NCBI GenBank assembly: GCA_947303465.1
Contig: CAMYYI010000007.1
Span: forward strand, 1-64,000
Direction of reading: 5' to 3'
Length of the DNA stretch: 64,000 bases
Source: an uncultured Bacteroidales bacterium
Lineage (GTDB): Bacteria; Bacteroidota; Bacteroidia; Bacteroidales; UBA932
Part shown: one piece after another, positions 49,080 to 58,424 of the stretch
Position numbering within the stretch: the first letter of the stretch is position 1
How the letters are laid out: each line of letters begins with the position of its first letter
Made by a program: the position numbers and the translations under genes
Notes under the pieces: generated by a model
Databases searched by the model: none
Told to the model about the DNA's origin: nothing
The model's input: the letters and a program-made list of their open reading frames with translations, nothing else

Positions 49080-49676
49080 TTATCGTGTGTTTCTTATTTC
49101 CTGTACGAGATTGCGGAACATTTCGCGTCCTGTTGCCGGGTCCAGCCTGTTCCATCGTTCCGTTATGAGCAGCCTGGCCACTACCGAGAGAATTACGTCC
49201 ATATCCAGTATATGCAGGCGCACCAGATCTTCTGCCTTCTCCCACAGCAGGCGGTCCAGACCGCGCTCACGCGAGAGTATATCATCCTGCTCCAGCACGG
49301 CAAGCACTTCAGGCTTCTCGTCAAAATCGGGGAAGGATGGTGACTCGAATTCATCGGCACAGCCGGGGAGGGGAACTATATCCTGACTCTCCGGGCGCCC
49401 CAGGACCGTGTTCAGGAATTCAGTCTTGGTGTCGCGCAGAAGCAGGTCGTAGCGCAGGAACTCGCGGAGGAACGGATTCGGACTTGCAAGCGCCTTGCAG
49501 TAGAAGCCGTAATCCAGTATCTCCGGATTGAATGCATCCTGGATGCAGTCCATCAGCACAATATCCTTCTCCGAGCACTGGCTGCGGATAAAATCCAGTA
49601 TGGCGCCGGTATCGATTCTCTCCGAATCCGGCTCAGGAACTGGAAGGGTAGCGATTATGTATTCGTAATTATTCAC
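49080..49676 (-). CDS. DUF2764 protein of the V-ATPase operon
   Basis: 198 aa, soluble and helical (MNNYEYIIATLPVPEP start, typical of DUF2764). It always sits between E and A in operons of this type (Bacteroidales, spirochaetes, chlamydiae) that lack a normal C subunit, so a stalk or assembly role is likely but unproven. It overlaps the E gene by 8 bp and precedes A by 1 bp. Confidence 0.85.
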   Translation of the reverse strand: MNNYEYIIATLPVPEPDSERIDTGAILDFIRSQCSEKDIVLMDCIQDAFNPEILDYGFYCKALASPNPFLREFLRYDLLLRDTKTEFLNTVLGRPESQDIVPLPGCADEFESPSFPDFDEKPEVLAVLEQDDILSRERGLDRLLWEKAEDLVRLHILDMDVILSVVARLLITERWNRLDPATGREMFRNLVQEIRNTR

Positions 49677-50268
49677 CGAAGAGCAGTTTACGGGTAACCG
49701 GGCGAAGGTACTCAGCTATCAGTTCGTTGAATGCCTTGTCCGAGAAACTGATGTAATAGCCGCCATCCCTGGGGGCAATGGTAAAACCGCCGCCTAGTTT
49801 CTTGGAAAAGCTCACTTCTACCGGCGATGCCAGGGTCTGGGAAAGCTCGCCTTTAACCCAGGGCTCAAGCTTGGCCTGAAGGCTTTCGGGAAGTACCAGG
49901 GCGATGCCGTTTTCGGCAGTGGCGGAGAAGTTTCCGGCCACGCAGCGTATGATCTCTTTCAGGAATTCGGGATTGGAAGCAGCGGCCTGGGTGTCGGCCT
50001 TTGCAACTATGAGCTCCTCAATACATTTACGGGTAGCCTGCAGTGCCTGTGCAGAAGCCATTCTCACGTCGGACTCCGCCTTGGACTTGATATCGTCGGC
50101 TTCTTTACCGGCTTTGACCAGAATCTCATCCGCTTTGCGTCGGGCTTCCTCTACCGTCTTTTCCGCCTCGGCGCGGGCTTCTTCCAGTATGCGTTCGCCT
50201 TCTTCCCGGCCCTTGGCAAGACCTTCGTTGTAAAGCTGGTCGGTTAGTTCCTGTAGTTTGTTTTGCAT
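49669..50268 (-). CDS. ntpE: V-type ATPase subunit E
   Basis: 199 aa. A long charged coiled coil (about 15-85, rich in Glu, Ala, Lys) is followed by a globular C-terminal domain, the layout of the peripheral-stalk E subunit. First gene of the operon, with a -7 box 19 nt upstream. No separate G/H partner gene is seen. Confidence 0.9.
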   Translation of the reverse strand: MQNKLQELTDQLYNEGLAKGREEGERILEEARAEAEKTVEEARRKADEILVKAGKEADDIKSKAESDVRMASAQALQATRKCIEELIVAKADTQAAASNPEFLKEIIRCVAGNFSATAENGIALVLPESLQAKLEPWVKGELSQTLASPVEVSFSKKLGGGFTIAPRDGGYYISFSDKAFNELIAEYLRPVTRKLLFGE

Positions 50269-50287
50269 ATAGAGAGTATTAATCTCC

Positions 50288-50295
50288 CAAAGTTA
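50288..50295 (-). promoter_or_regulatory. -7 box of the V-ATPase operon
   Basis: TAACTTTG on the minus strand, 19 nt before the E-subunit ATG. It lies between that start and the terminator of the preceding surface-lipoprotein operon. Confidence 0.55.
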
Positions 50296-50316
50296 CTTTT
50301 TTTTTATTGCTTCTGC

Positions 50317-50351
50317 AAAAAAAGAGCCGCCCGCGGCAAAGCGGACGGCTC
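50317..50351 (-). terminator. Terminator of the GLUG-lipoprotein operon
   Basis: GAGCCGCCCGC (50324-50334) pairs with GCGGACGGCTC (50341-50351), 11 bp with one mismatch, followed on the minus strand by seven T (50323-50317). Confidence 0.85.
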
Positions 50352-50371
50352 ATCGCAAGAAGCCGGAAAGG

Positions 50372-52795
50372 CTATTCTATTACAGGAAGGTTGTTGGAAA
50401 TTACCCAGGAACTAAGCGTGAGGGTGGTTTCGCCAAGCACGAACTCGTTCAGCTTGGCTATGACGGTTTCACCATCCTTGAAGACGCCCTCGATGTATCC
50501 GACGTTGTTATCTATAACACAACTGGCTCCTGCGGTACCTTCACTGAGACCTCCGCCGAGATAGTGGTTGTCTGCAACCCTGACGCCCGCGCTGTTTGGA
50601 AGTAATCCGTAAAGGGAGCCGCTCTGGGGAGTGGACGGATCGAAAGCCGACCCCGCCATCGTGACAGTCCCTTCGACAAAGGTAGTCACACAGTTGACGA
50701 TCTCCAGTTTTCCGGTACTCGATATGGAACCATAACCTACTATACCACCCACCGAAGGATGAGACATGTTAAGGTCCAGAGTCATTGAATCAAGGTAGGA
50801 ATAACAGTTGACTATCCAGGCCTTGCTTCCGGAATCCTTCAAACGGGCCCAGCCAAGAATACCTCCATTCATGCAGTCGCCCTTTGCGGGATCTCCGCCG
50901 GTATCGCAGAGGGTGCCGTGAATGGAAGCATTCACGACGCCGCTGTTGATAATATACAGGTTGCCGTCGGCGTCCGGATAAGCATAACCGACAAGGCCGC
51001 CAAGGCTGTAAGTACCCTTGACGGAAGTGCCTCCGGTAACGGTGCATCCGTCAATCCAGTTGTCAGCGCCGCCCTTGCTGATGGCGCGCCCTATAAGGCC
51101 TCCGACACCGTCGTCGCTGCCGGTAATCTCAGTAGCTCCGCTTACCGTACAGCCCTCCATGGTGCCTGCATCGAACCACCCGACCAGGCCGCCAATATTC
51201 TGTTTGCCGCTGATCTTTGCGCCTTCAACCAGGCACGCGGTAATAGTGTCGCCGTTGAATTCGCCGGCAATGGCACCTGCGTGATTGACGCAGTTTACCT
51301 TTGTGCCGCCCAGGGCTTTACAGAACTTGATGCTGGCTTTGTCGTGTGCATATGCAACTATTGCAGCCGCATAGTTTGCACTTTGGGTAAGGACCACCTC
51401 GCTTGCAGAACAATTCTTTACGGAGCCACCTTTCATCTCGGCAACTATGCCGCCGAGCATATTGGCGCTTGCCGTAAGTTCGCCGCCCGTGATGTGGCAA
51501 TCGTCTATTTCAGAACTATCTGCATAGCCGACGACACCGCCAACCCGGTTGAAAGAGCCTGTATTGCTTCTGTTTGCGACGGTCAGGTTCTTGACGGACG
51601 CTTCGCAGATATATCCGAACACTCCGCTGGCGGGATTATCGGAAGATGCTCCCTGGACGGAAAGATTGGAAATCTTGAAACCGCCGCCGTCGTAAGTACC
51701 GCGGAAAGGAGCGGCAGAAGTGGATCCAATGGGCGAGAAGGCCTTACCTTCCATGTCCAAATCCGCAGTCTGCACATAGAACTTGGCGGCAAAAGAGGCG
51801 TACTTGTTTTCGTCGGAAAGGAAAGTGGCCAGTTGGATAAGGTCTTCCGTGGTGGAAATCTTGTAGGGGTCAAGAGGCACACCCTCGCCGCCGGAGAACA
51901 GTACCAGATCGGCTTCGGACAATGCATCAGCCAAATCAACGGCAGGCATCTTGACCACCTTGCCAGGTACTATTTCATTATCCTTGTCGGTCGCGAAAAC
52001 ATAGGTGTTGTCCTCGGTATCAGTCAACCTGAGCACAAAGCCCTCTTTCAGGACCCCGTCAGGAAGCAGGAAGTAAAACTCCAGGGGAGTAGAGCTGAGA
52101 GCGATGGGCTTGGTTGTGAGGGTAGCGGTACTGCGCGCCATCGAGATGTTGGAAATCTCCGTCCATGCAATCCCTTTGTCCTCATAGTCCGGAATCACTT
52201 TCAGGGTGCCCCAGAGCTGGGCCTTGCCGCTGTCGGTAACGGATGCCTTGACTATTTGCTGGCCGTTACCGGTAACGGAAACCTTCAATGCTCCCAGAAG
52301 ATACTCCATGGAGAAACTGGTGCTTCCGTCGGCCCAGAAGGCCACGGCCGCGTTGGCATTGGCCGGACAGTCTCCGGGTACCAGCTCGTTGGTCTCTGGA
52401 ATGGAGAGTACAACTTCATCGTTATCGGAGCCTGGCTGCACCATGCCGTAAGGATAAACCGCACATAAGCGCCCTTCGGCCCTTGTACGACCCGTGAATT
52501 CAGCCGAATGACCATCGGCGCTTATCTGGGCCTCACTGGTCTTGAAGCAGTCGCCACGCTCCCATGCAGGCTGGGTATCGCTGCGCACCCAGATGCAGTC
52601 TCCGTCTTGCCAACGGGTCTCCGTATAGGTATCCTTGTCTCCGTTGAAATGGATCCTGGTGGCCGGAGTCCCTATGGAAGCCGTGAGGGTAACGGCATCG
52701 CCGGCATCGGCAATATCGATGAAGGGCTTTTCTTCGTTGCAGGCCACAACTGCGGCTGCAACAGCAATAATCGATAAAATGTATTTCGTTTTCAT
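50372..52795 (-). CDS. GLUG-repeat surface lipoprotein with fimbrillin-like N-terminus
   Basis: 807 aa from the ATG at 52795. Lipoprotein signal ending VAAAVVAC. An N-terminal ~290-residue fimbrillin-like region (LCAVYPYGMVQPG, then VVLSIPETNEL) is followed by tandem GLUG-type repeats, each near 30 residues with G-G-L/I-V-G (NIGGLVGWFDAGTMEGCTV, YSLGGLVGYAYPD), which should form a beta-helix. Probable surface adhesin or binding protein. No catalytic motif. Its start overlaps the stop of the SGNH-GLUG gene by 1 bp. Confidence 0.78.
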   Translation of the reverse strand: MKTKYILSIIAVAAAVVACNEEKPFIDIADAGDAVTLTASIGTPATRIHFNGDKDTYTETRWQDGDCIWVRSDTQPAWERGDCFKTSEAQISADGHSAEFTGRTRAEGRLCAVYPYGMVQPGSDNDEVVLSIPETNELVPGDCPANANAAVAFWADGSTSFSMEYLLGALKVSVTGNGQQIVKASVTDSGKAQLWGTLKVIPDYEDKGIAWTEISNISMARSTATLTTKPIALSSTPLEFYFLLPDGVLKEGFVLRLTDTEDNTYVFATDKDNEIVPGKVVKMPAVDLADALSEADLVLFSGGEGVPLDPYKISTTEDLIQLATFLSDENKYASFAAKFYVQTADLDMEGKAFSPIGSTSAAPFRGTYDGGGFKISNLSVQGASSDNPASGVFGYICEASVKNLTVANRSNTGSFNRVGGVVGYADSSEIDDCHITGGELTASANMLGGIVAEMKGGSVKNCSASEVVLTQSANYAAAIVAYAHDKASIKFCKALGGTKVNCVNHAGAIAGEFNGDTITACLVEGAKISGKQNIGGLVGWFDAGTMEGCTVSGATEITGSDDGVGGLIGRAISKGGADNWIDGCTVTGGTSVKGTYSLGGLVGYAYPDADGNLYIINSGVVNASIHGTLCDTGGDPAKGDCMNGGILGWARLKDSGSKAWIVNCYSYLDSMTLDLNMSHPSVGGIVGYGSISSTGKLEIVNCVTTFVEGTVTMAGSAFDPSTPQSGSLYGLLPNSAGVRVADNHYLGGGLSEGTAGASCVIDNNVGYIEGVFKDGETVIAKLNEFVLGETTLTLSSWVISNNLPVIE

Positions 52796-55700
52796 CACCA
52801 TGCGCCGTTTAAGTTGTCAAAATCGCTGATAGAACCGCTGTCGCCTTCGTTGTACGTGGCGGAGGATTCAAGCCATGTGCCGAGTTCATCGTAAATCTTG
52901 TTCGCGATGAATCTCATAGCCTTGGCCGAATAGTGGTCGCTGCAGTTCTTGCGTTTGTCGTCGGTCTTGATGTCGTTCCAGTTGAAATCATGCTTGGGCA
53001 TGTTAGGCTGGTAACCAAGGTCGAGATACTCGAAGTTCCATCCCAGGTCGTTGAAGCCGTTTACGGCATAGAGGTCGACCGCACGGCAGTTGTCGTAATG
53101 ATCTGCAATGTGCAGCAGGGACTCTTCCACGTCCGGGGTGAGCGTGTCATGGATGAGAACGATGATCTTGACATGAGGGTACTGCAGGGTCATCATGCGG
53201 ATGAGCTTGAGGTACGCCTCGATGAAGGTTGCATCCGGCAGGGCTTTGGCCTGATCCAGTGTCTTGGCCGCATCTGCAACCGCATAGGCGGCATTCATGG
53301 CTGCATCGTCCGGCCTGTGGGGCGTAGAAGCAGGGTAGCGCACAAGTTTCTGGTCGCCCAGGATATTGTAGCAGTTGTGAGCCCAGTCGTTGGCACCGCC
53401 GTTGATGATGATGATGTCGGGAGAACCCATGCCTCCGTTCTCGATGTAGCGTGCGCAGAAATCCTGACCATACCAGTACTGGCTGGACTTGGACGCATCG
53501 GTGCATCGGGTCGTGGCAGTTCCGGAGAATGCCAGGTTGGTATCCCATACCGCATTGGACAGCAGCTCGTAAGTGAGTATGTACCAATAGGTCTGGGACG
53601 CGGATGTCACGTTGCCGTCAGAAGTGGGATAATGGCAGCGGTAGCCGTTGGCAGCCCTGCTGCTTTGATAACAGTGAGGCGCATATCCGTCGAAGGTGGA
53701 CAGCGAGTCACCGATCAGACTGACCCTGAGAGCCTTCTTCTTGCCGGTGGACGGATTGGGCTGCATGCCTTCCAGCACAGGATAGCAATTCTCTCCTCCC
53801 ACCCAGCTCTTAAGCTGCAGGGGACCGGAGTAGGAATCCTTGAAGGCGTTCAGTCTGGCGAGCATGTCTCCGCCCGTCATCTGGGCTACCGATAATGCAG
53901 TGCAGTCGACGCTGCTGCCGGAATTGGAGGTTCCGAGGGCGGGCAGACTGCTGTCGACATAGTACACATGGTCGAAATTCGTCTTTCTGACGTATCCGAT
54001 CAAAGCGCCGTAGTTTTTATAAGGGGCGGTTATATCTTCCTTGCCGTTGATTATGGCAGTACCGTAGGCGAGAGTATTATAGCATCCCATAATGCTCACG
54101 GTACCGGCCTGCTCGCCTATGAAGCCGCCCATGTCGGCCTCTTCGCCCTGAGGGAAATCGCAGCGTATGGCGGAAGGATCGCTGAAGCAGTTCACAATGT
54201 TGAGCTCTGCCGCGGTGTTCCCAAGACGGGCCCATGCAACGAGGCCTCCCACCATGGTCCATCCGGAGGTGGCATAACCGGCGTTGATTATCTCGCCGCC
54301 TACGTATGCGCAGTTCCAGATGTTCACTTTGCTGTCGTCACTTGTGAGATAGCACTCACCGACTATTCCGCCGACGGTGTAAGCGGCTGCAACGTCGCAG
54401 TAAACCGTGCAATTGCTGATGTTGACCGTCTGCGCGGTGTTCTTATGATAGATGTAGGCTACGATACCAGCGGCCTGCATCTGGCCCGAACGCACGAGGG
54501 CATGCGAGCCCACCACGCAGTCGGAAATGTCGCCGCTCTGTACCCAGCCGACAATGCCGGCGGCGCCGGGGTACCAGCTGATAACGTGTGCCTGTACTTC
54601 GCAGCGGGTGATGGAGCCTGAGCCGATAATTTCGCCTGCTATACCACCTACGTAATAGTTATCGCCGGTGATTGTAGATCCTTCGAGGACCCAGCAGTCT
54701 GAAACGCTGCCGCCTTCCATCTGTCCCACGATACCGCCGAGCTGCTCGGCATTTCCGGTGACATTTCCGCTGAAGGTGCACTCGCTGATGGCAGTTTTGT
54801 TGACGTAGCCTGCAATACCGCCCTGGCAGGTAACGCCGGAGACGCCCTTGAAGGAATCGCTGTCCTCGTTATGCAGGAAGCCGCTCACATGGCAGTCGGT
54901 AATGGAACCGCCCTCCATGTATCCGACGATTCCGCCGCAGGCGCACTTCACAAAGTCCACGGTGGCGTCAACCTTGATTCCGCTGAATGTGGTGTTGACC
55001 GGATGTCCTGCAATCACGCCCTGCTCACCCTTGGTTCCGTTGTTGGTATAACCGTCAATCACCAGGTCCTTGACCGAAGCGCCGGAGGTATAAGCGAACA
55101 TACCTGCAGCTCCTGAGTCGGCAGGGGTGGGGGAGAGATTGGAAATGGTATGGCACTGTCCGTCATAGCTGCCCTTGAACGCCTTGTCGGAGACATTGCC
55201 TATACAGGCTATGGACACGCCGTCCATGTCGATGTCGTTTATCTGCTTGTAGCAGCAGGCGTTGTATGATTCCGCTTCGCTGCCGTTACACAGTGCAGCA
55301 AGCTGTACCAGGTCTGCAGGAGTACCTATAAGATAAGGATACTCGGCAGTTCCTGAGCCGCCGGAGAAGGGGAGTTCTTCCGGAGCTATGACCGCCATGC
55401 GGATGATTTCGTTCCGTTTGACCTTTGCGCTGCGCTCGGTGATGATGGTCTTGACCTCTTCATCGAGAGTATTGTAAAGTGTGCAGGTGAATCCGCTGGC
55501 AAAAGCGCCTTCCGGGACCACCAGGTGGAAAGATACTGCATCCTGCCCAAGGGTCACGCCGTCTCCGCAGTCCAGAATCAGGCGGTTGCGTCCGGCAGCC
55601 TCGTTGGTCCAGACTACGGAAGAAACAGAACTCTGTGCGGGATCGACGCTTACCGTACATGTGCCCCAGAGTACAGAGGCGGGGTCGTTGTCGGCAATTT

Positions 55701-56235
55701 CGATGCGCTTAATGCTCTTGCTCCCGGTGAAACTGAGTTTCAACGCGCCGGCCAGGTTCTTGAACTGCATCTGCTTGCCGCTGGCCCATGCTGCCACGGC
55801 TACGTTGGCTCCGTCGCCGAAGCTGTCTTGAAGCCAGGTCTGGTTCTGGGGAACGTCAAGTACAACCGTCTCGTTGTCTGATGCAGCGTTTACGAGAGCG
55901 TAAGGATAGACTGCCACATAAGGTCCGTTTTCGGGGGCCTGACCGGTGAAGTCGGCCACTTTGCCCTCGGAACTGATGGCAGATTTGGAAGTAGTGAAGC
56001 GATTGCCGGGAGTGGCAGCCTCCTGAGAGGCTGAGCGCACCCAGATTTCATCGCTTGCGCACCAAAGGACGGGAATCTTGCCGTCCCCGGGAGCGCCCAG
56101 GCATGTTCTGGTCTCAAGCGACTCTGCAGTAAGGGTAATGGAGGGATAAACACCCAGGTCATTCCTCTCCTTAACGCAGGAAGACAAGACCAGGGGCAGT
56201 ACGAAGACCAGCCCCAGATGAGTGAAATGTTTCAT
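52795..56235 (-). CDS. Surface lipoprotein: fimbrillin-like + GLUG repeats + C-terminal SGNH hydrolase
   Basis: 1146 aa. Signal MKHFTHLGLVFVLPLVLSSC. Fimbrillin-like region to about 300, GLUG beta-helix repeats to about 780, then an SGNH/GDSL hydrolase from about 835: nucleophile Ser844 in LIGDSLS, GGAND (946-950) with the oxyanion Asn, and Asp1100-His1101 in SDHYS. SGNH domains are esterases, often sugar deacetylases, so this may be an adhesin that de-esterifies its target. The fusion is unusual. It ends in a 1-bp overlap with the next GLUG gene, and a 46-aa ORF precedes it by 17 bp. Confidence 0.82.
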   Translation of the reverse strand: MKHFTHLGLVFVLPLVLSSCVKERNDLGVYPSITLTAESLETRTCLGAPGDGKIPVLWCASDEIWVRSASQEAATPGNRFTTSKSAISSEGKVADFTGQAPENGPYVAVYPYALVNAASDNETVVLDVPQNQTWLQDSFGDGANVAVAAWASGKQMQFKNLAGALKLSFTGSKSIKRIEIADNDPASVLWGTCTVSVDPAQSSVSSVVWTNEAAGRNRLILDCGDGVTLGQDAVSFHLVVPEGAFASGFTCTLYNTLDEEVKTIITERSAKVKRNEIIRMAVIAPEELPFSGGSGTAEYPYLIGTPADLVQLAALCNGSEAESYNACCYKQINDIDMDGVSIACIGNVSDKAFKGSYDGQCHTISNLSPTPADSGAAGMFAYTSGASVKDLVIDGYTNNGTKGEQGVIAGHPVNTTFSGIKVDATVDFVKCACGGIVGYMEGGSITDCHVSGFLHNEDSDSFKGVSGVTCQGGIAGYVNKTAISECTFSGNVTGNAEQLGGIVGQMEGGSVSDCWVLEGSTITGDNYYVGGIAGEIIGSGSITRCEVQAHVISWYPGAAGIVGWVQSGDISDCVVGSHALVRSGQMQAAGIVAYIYHKNTAQTVNISNCTVYCDVAAAYTVGGIVGECYLTSDDSKVNIWNCAYVGGEIINAGYATSGWTMVGGLVAWARLGNTAAELNIVNCFSDPSAIRCDFPQGEEADMGGFIGEQAGTVSIMGCYNTLAYGTAIINGKEDITAPYKNYGALIGYVRKTNFDHVYYVDSSLPALGTSNSGSSVDCTALSVAQMTGGDMLARLNAFKDSYSGPLQLKSWVGGENCYPVLEGMQPNPSTGKKKALRVSLIGDSLSTFDGYAPHCYQSSRAANGYRCHYPTSDGNVTSASQTYWYILTYELLSNAVWDTNLAFSGTATTRCTDASKSSQYWYGQDFCARYIENGGMGSPDIIIINGGANDWAHNCYNILGDQKLVRYPASTPHRPDDAAMNAAYAVADAAKTLDQAKALPDATFIEAYLKLIRMMTLQYPHVKIIVLIHDTLTPDVEESLLHIADHYDNCRAVDLYAVNGFNDLGWNFEYLDLGYQPNMPKHDFNWNDIKTDDKRKNCSDHYSAKAMRFIANKIYDELGTWLESSATYNEGDSGSISDFDNLNGAW

Positions 56236-56252
56236 AGGCGATACAGTTTTGT

Positions 56253-56393
56253 TTACCAGGAAAACACATCACCAGAATCATCGTAAGACTCAGTCTGTCC
56301 GTCTGCCGAAGAGCAGATTACACAAAAAGAGATACTGTCGTCCCTCTCGCACCTGGGAGGACGATACGAATGCTGTAGTTTCAGTGTACTCAT
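56253..56393 (-). CDS. Short peptide upstream of surface lipoprotein (46 aa)
   Basis: 46 codons, with Cys15, Cys24 and Cys27, a central FCVICSSADG (23-32) and an acidic, aromatic end, DDSGDVFSW. Position-for-position it shares Cys27, Ser29, Ala30, Gly32, Asp38 and Asp39 with the 45-aa ORF at 11304-11441. It ends 17 bp before the SGNH-GLUG gene. No named family recognised. Confidence 0.6.
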   Translation of the reverse strand: MSTLKLQHSYRPPRCERDDSISFCVICSSADGQTESYDDSGDVFSW

Positions 56394-56418
56394 AATTGAA
56401 TATGAATTTGATTGGGAA

Positions 56419-57282
56419 TTAGAATTCAAGTTTTGCTGAGACGAAGTAATGGTCGCTGGGATAGATTCCGCGGGGAGCGTCCTTTACTATTTCGGCGCTG
56501 ATTGCCCTGACGGGGCCATGCATGTATATGAAATCTATGCGGCGGCCTTTGCCAGGACGTTCGAATTTCCATCCGTGGGCACTGAATCCGGTTTCTTCGT
56601 GCCCGTGTACCGCCTCGTAGGCATCCTGCCATCCGGCAGCGGTAAGCAGGGCATAGGGTTCATCCTTTATACCGGAGTTGAAATCCCCGAAAAGTATCTG
56701 CGGGAAGTCGGGGGCATATTGCCCGGTCTCCGCAACTATTACTTCCGTCTGCCTGGTCTTTGCTATTTTGGTTATATGGTCGAGATGGGTATTCAGCACA
56801 CGGAACTGCCTGCCCGTCTTACGGTCGCGGAGCCGCACCCAGTTGCAGTGGCGGGCGCGGGACGATTCCCACGAAATGCTTCCGCCTTTAGACGGAGTCT
56901 CAGAGAGCCAGTAGCACCCTTCGGCAATCAGTTCATAACGGCTTTTGCTGAAAAAGATCACATTCTTGCCTATATAGTGGTAACCATCCGTCCAGGGGTC
57001 CATTTCGGGGCCTTCGAAGCCGAAGGCAATGTAGCCGGAGAGCTTTTTCTTCATGTATTCGTATGACTCGTAAATCACCTCCTGCATACAGATTATGTCC
57101 GGCTTACGGGACTTTATGACACTGAGGCACACATCTTTACGGTCATCCCAGCGGCGCCCGTCCACTTCATCGGCTTCCAGCCCGGTGATGCGGATGTTGC
57201 AGCTCATGACGTTATGAGTCGCCTGCGCAGATACACTGACAAAGCACGTCAGACCAAGGAGAAAACAGATCAGTTTTTTCAT
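56419..57282 (-). CDS. Exported endonuclease/exonuclease/phosphatase-family protein
   Basis: 287 aa with a signal peptide (MKKLICFLLGLTCFVSVSAQ). EEP fold motifs: MSCNIR (metal-site Asn), ICMQEVIYES (catalytic Glu), NTHLDH, ILFGDFNSG (Asp/Asn) and a C-terminal SDHYFVSA with the Asp-His pair. Secreted members hydrolyse nucleic acids, sphingomyelin or other phosphodiesters; the substrate is open. It overlaps mmdB by 4 bp, and the small ORF starts 25 bp after its stop. Confidence 0.85.
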   Translation of the reverse strand: MKKLICFLLGLTCFVSVSAQATHNVMSCNIRITGLEADEVDGRRWDDRKDVCLSVIKSRKPDIICMQEVIYESYEYMKKKLSGYIAFGFEGPEMDPWTDGYHYIGKNVIFFSKSRYELIAEGCYWLSETPSKGGSISWESSRARHCNWVRLRDRKTGRQFRVLNTHLDHITKIAKTRQTEVIVAETGQYAPDFPQILFGDFNSGIKDEPYALLTAAGWQDAYEAVHGHEETGFSAHGWKFERPGKGRRIDFIYMHGPVRAISAEIVKDAPRGIYPSDHYFVSAKLEF

Positions 57283-58424
57283 TGTCCAAGGAATCCAAGT
57301 AAGATACCGGCTGCTACGGCGGAGCCGATTACGCCTGCGACATTGGGTGCCATCGCATGCATGAGCAGATGGTTTTCCGGATCCGCTTCACGTCCCACGG
57401 TCTCGGACACGCGGGCGCTGTCGGGAACGGCGGAAACCCCGGCGTTGCCTATCAGAGGGTTGATCTTGCGTTCCGGCCTGAGGAACAGGTTCCATATCTT
57501 CACGAACAGCACGCCGCAAGTGGTGGCGATGATGAAGGAGAGGAGGCCGAGGCCGAAAATCTTGAGAGAGCGGCCGCTGAGGAAAACGTTTGCCTGGGTG
57601 GATGCGCCTACAGTGAGGCCAATGAGGGTGGTGACCACATCTATCATGGGACCGCCTGCAGTAGTGGCAAGACGCCTTGTGACTCCGGATTCCTTAAGCA
57701 GGTTCCCGAAGAAGAGCATACCCAGCAGCGGAAGTCCGGAAGGCACTATGAAAGCGGTGCAGATGAATCCTATTATAGGGAAGATTATCTTCTCTTTCTG
57801 GCTCACCTCGCGAGGCTTGGGCATGCGTATGAGCCTTTCCTTCCTGGTGGTAAGCAGGAGCATGATAGGCTTCTGGATAACAGGAACAAGCGCCATATAC
57901 GAATATGCGCTCACCGCAATGGCGCCCATGAGCTCGGGAGCGAGCTTGGAACTCAGGAAGATGGCCGTGGGGCCGTCCGCTCCGCCGATTATGCCTATGG
58001 CTCCCGCCTCGTTGGGAGCGAAACCGCTGGCAATTGCAAGCATGTACGCCCCGAAGATGCCCATCTGTGCGGCAGCGCCGATAAGCATCAGCCTTGGCTG
58101 CGATATCAGCGCCGAGAAGTCCGTCATGGCCCCTATCCCCAGGAATATCAACGGCGGATACCAGCCCTGGCGTACGCCCTGATAGAGTATGTTGAGCACC
58201 GAGCCCTGTTCGTATATACCTATATTCAGACCGGGGAAGAAGGGGATGTTGCCGATTATAATTCCGAAGCCTATGGGCACCAGCAGCAGCGGCTCCCATT
58301 CTTTGACTATACCCAGGGTGATGAATACAATTCCTATGACAATCATCGCAAGATGCTGCCATGTGCAGTTCGCAAAGCCGGTGAACTGCCAGAACTGGGA
58401 TAGGCTGTCCAGAATCTGCTCCAT
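57279..58424 (-). CDS. mmdB: Na+-translocating decarboxylase beta subunit (MmdB/OadB)
   Basis: 381 aa, about nine to eleven membrane helices. ESGVTRRLATTAGGP and the GIIGGADGPTAIF-type stretch with conserved Asp are the signatures of the carboxybiotin-decarboxylating, Na+-pumping subunit. It removes CO2 from carboxybiotin and exports Na+. Adjacent to mmdC (1-bp overlap). Confidence 0.94.
   Translation of the reverse strand: MEQILDSLSQFWQFTGFANCTWQHLAMIVIGIVFITLGIVKEWEPLLLVPIGFGIIIGNIPFFPGLNIGIYEQGSVLNILYQGVRQGWYPPLIFLGIGAMTDFSALISQPRLMLIGAAAQMGIFGAYMLAIASGFAPNEAGAIGIIGGADGPTAIFLSSKLAPELMGAIAVSAYSYMALVPVIQKPIMLLLTTRKERLIRMPKPREVSQKEKIIFPIIGFICTAFIVPSGLPLLGMLFFGNLLKESGVTRRLATTAGGPMIDVVTTLIGLTVGASTQANVFLSGRSLKIFGLGLLSFIIATTCGVLFVKIWNLFLRPERKINPLIGNAGVSAVPDSARVSETVGREADPENHLLMHAMAPNVAGVIGSAVAAGILLGFLGQ

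Noticed and set aside
50918..52468. 516-aa plus-strand ORF in the GLUG gene
   Set aside because: It is antisense to a lipoprotein gene with clear repeats; its own sequence mirrors those repeats only.
53800..55100. Repeated ~100-bp DNA pattern resembling tandem repeats or a CRISPR
   Set aside because: The pattern follows the GLUG protein repeats and is diverged at DNA level; spacers and repeats of constant length are absent.
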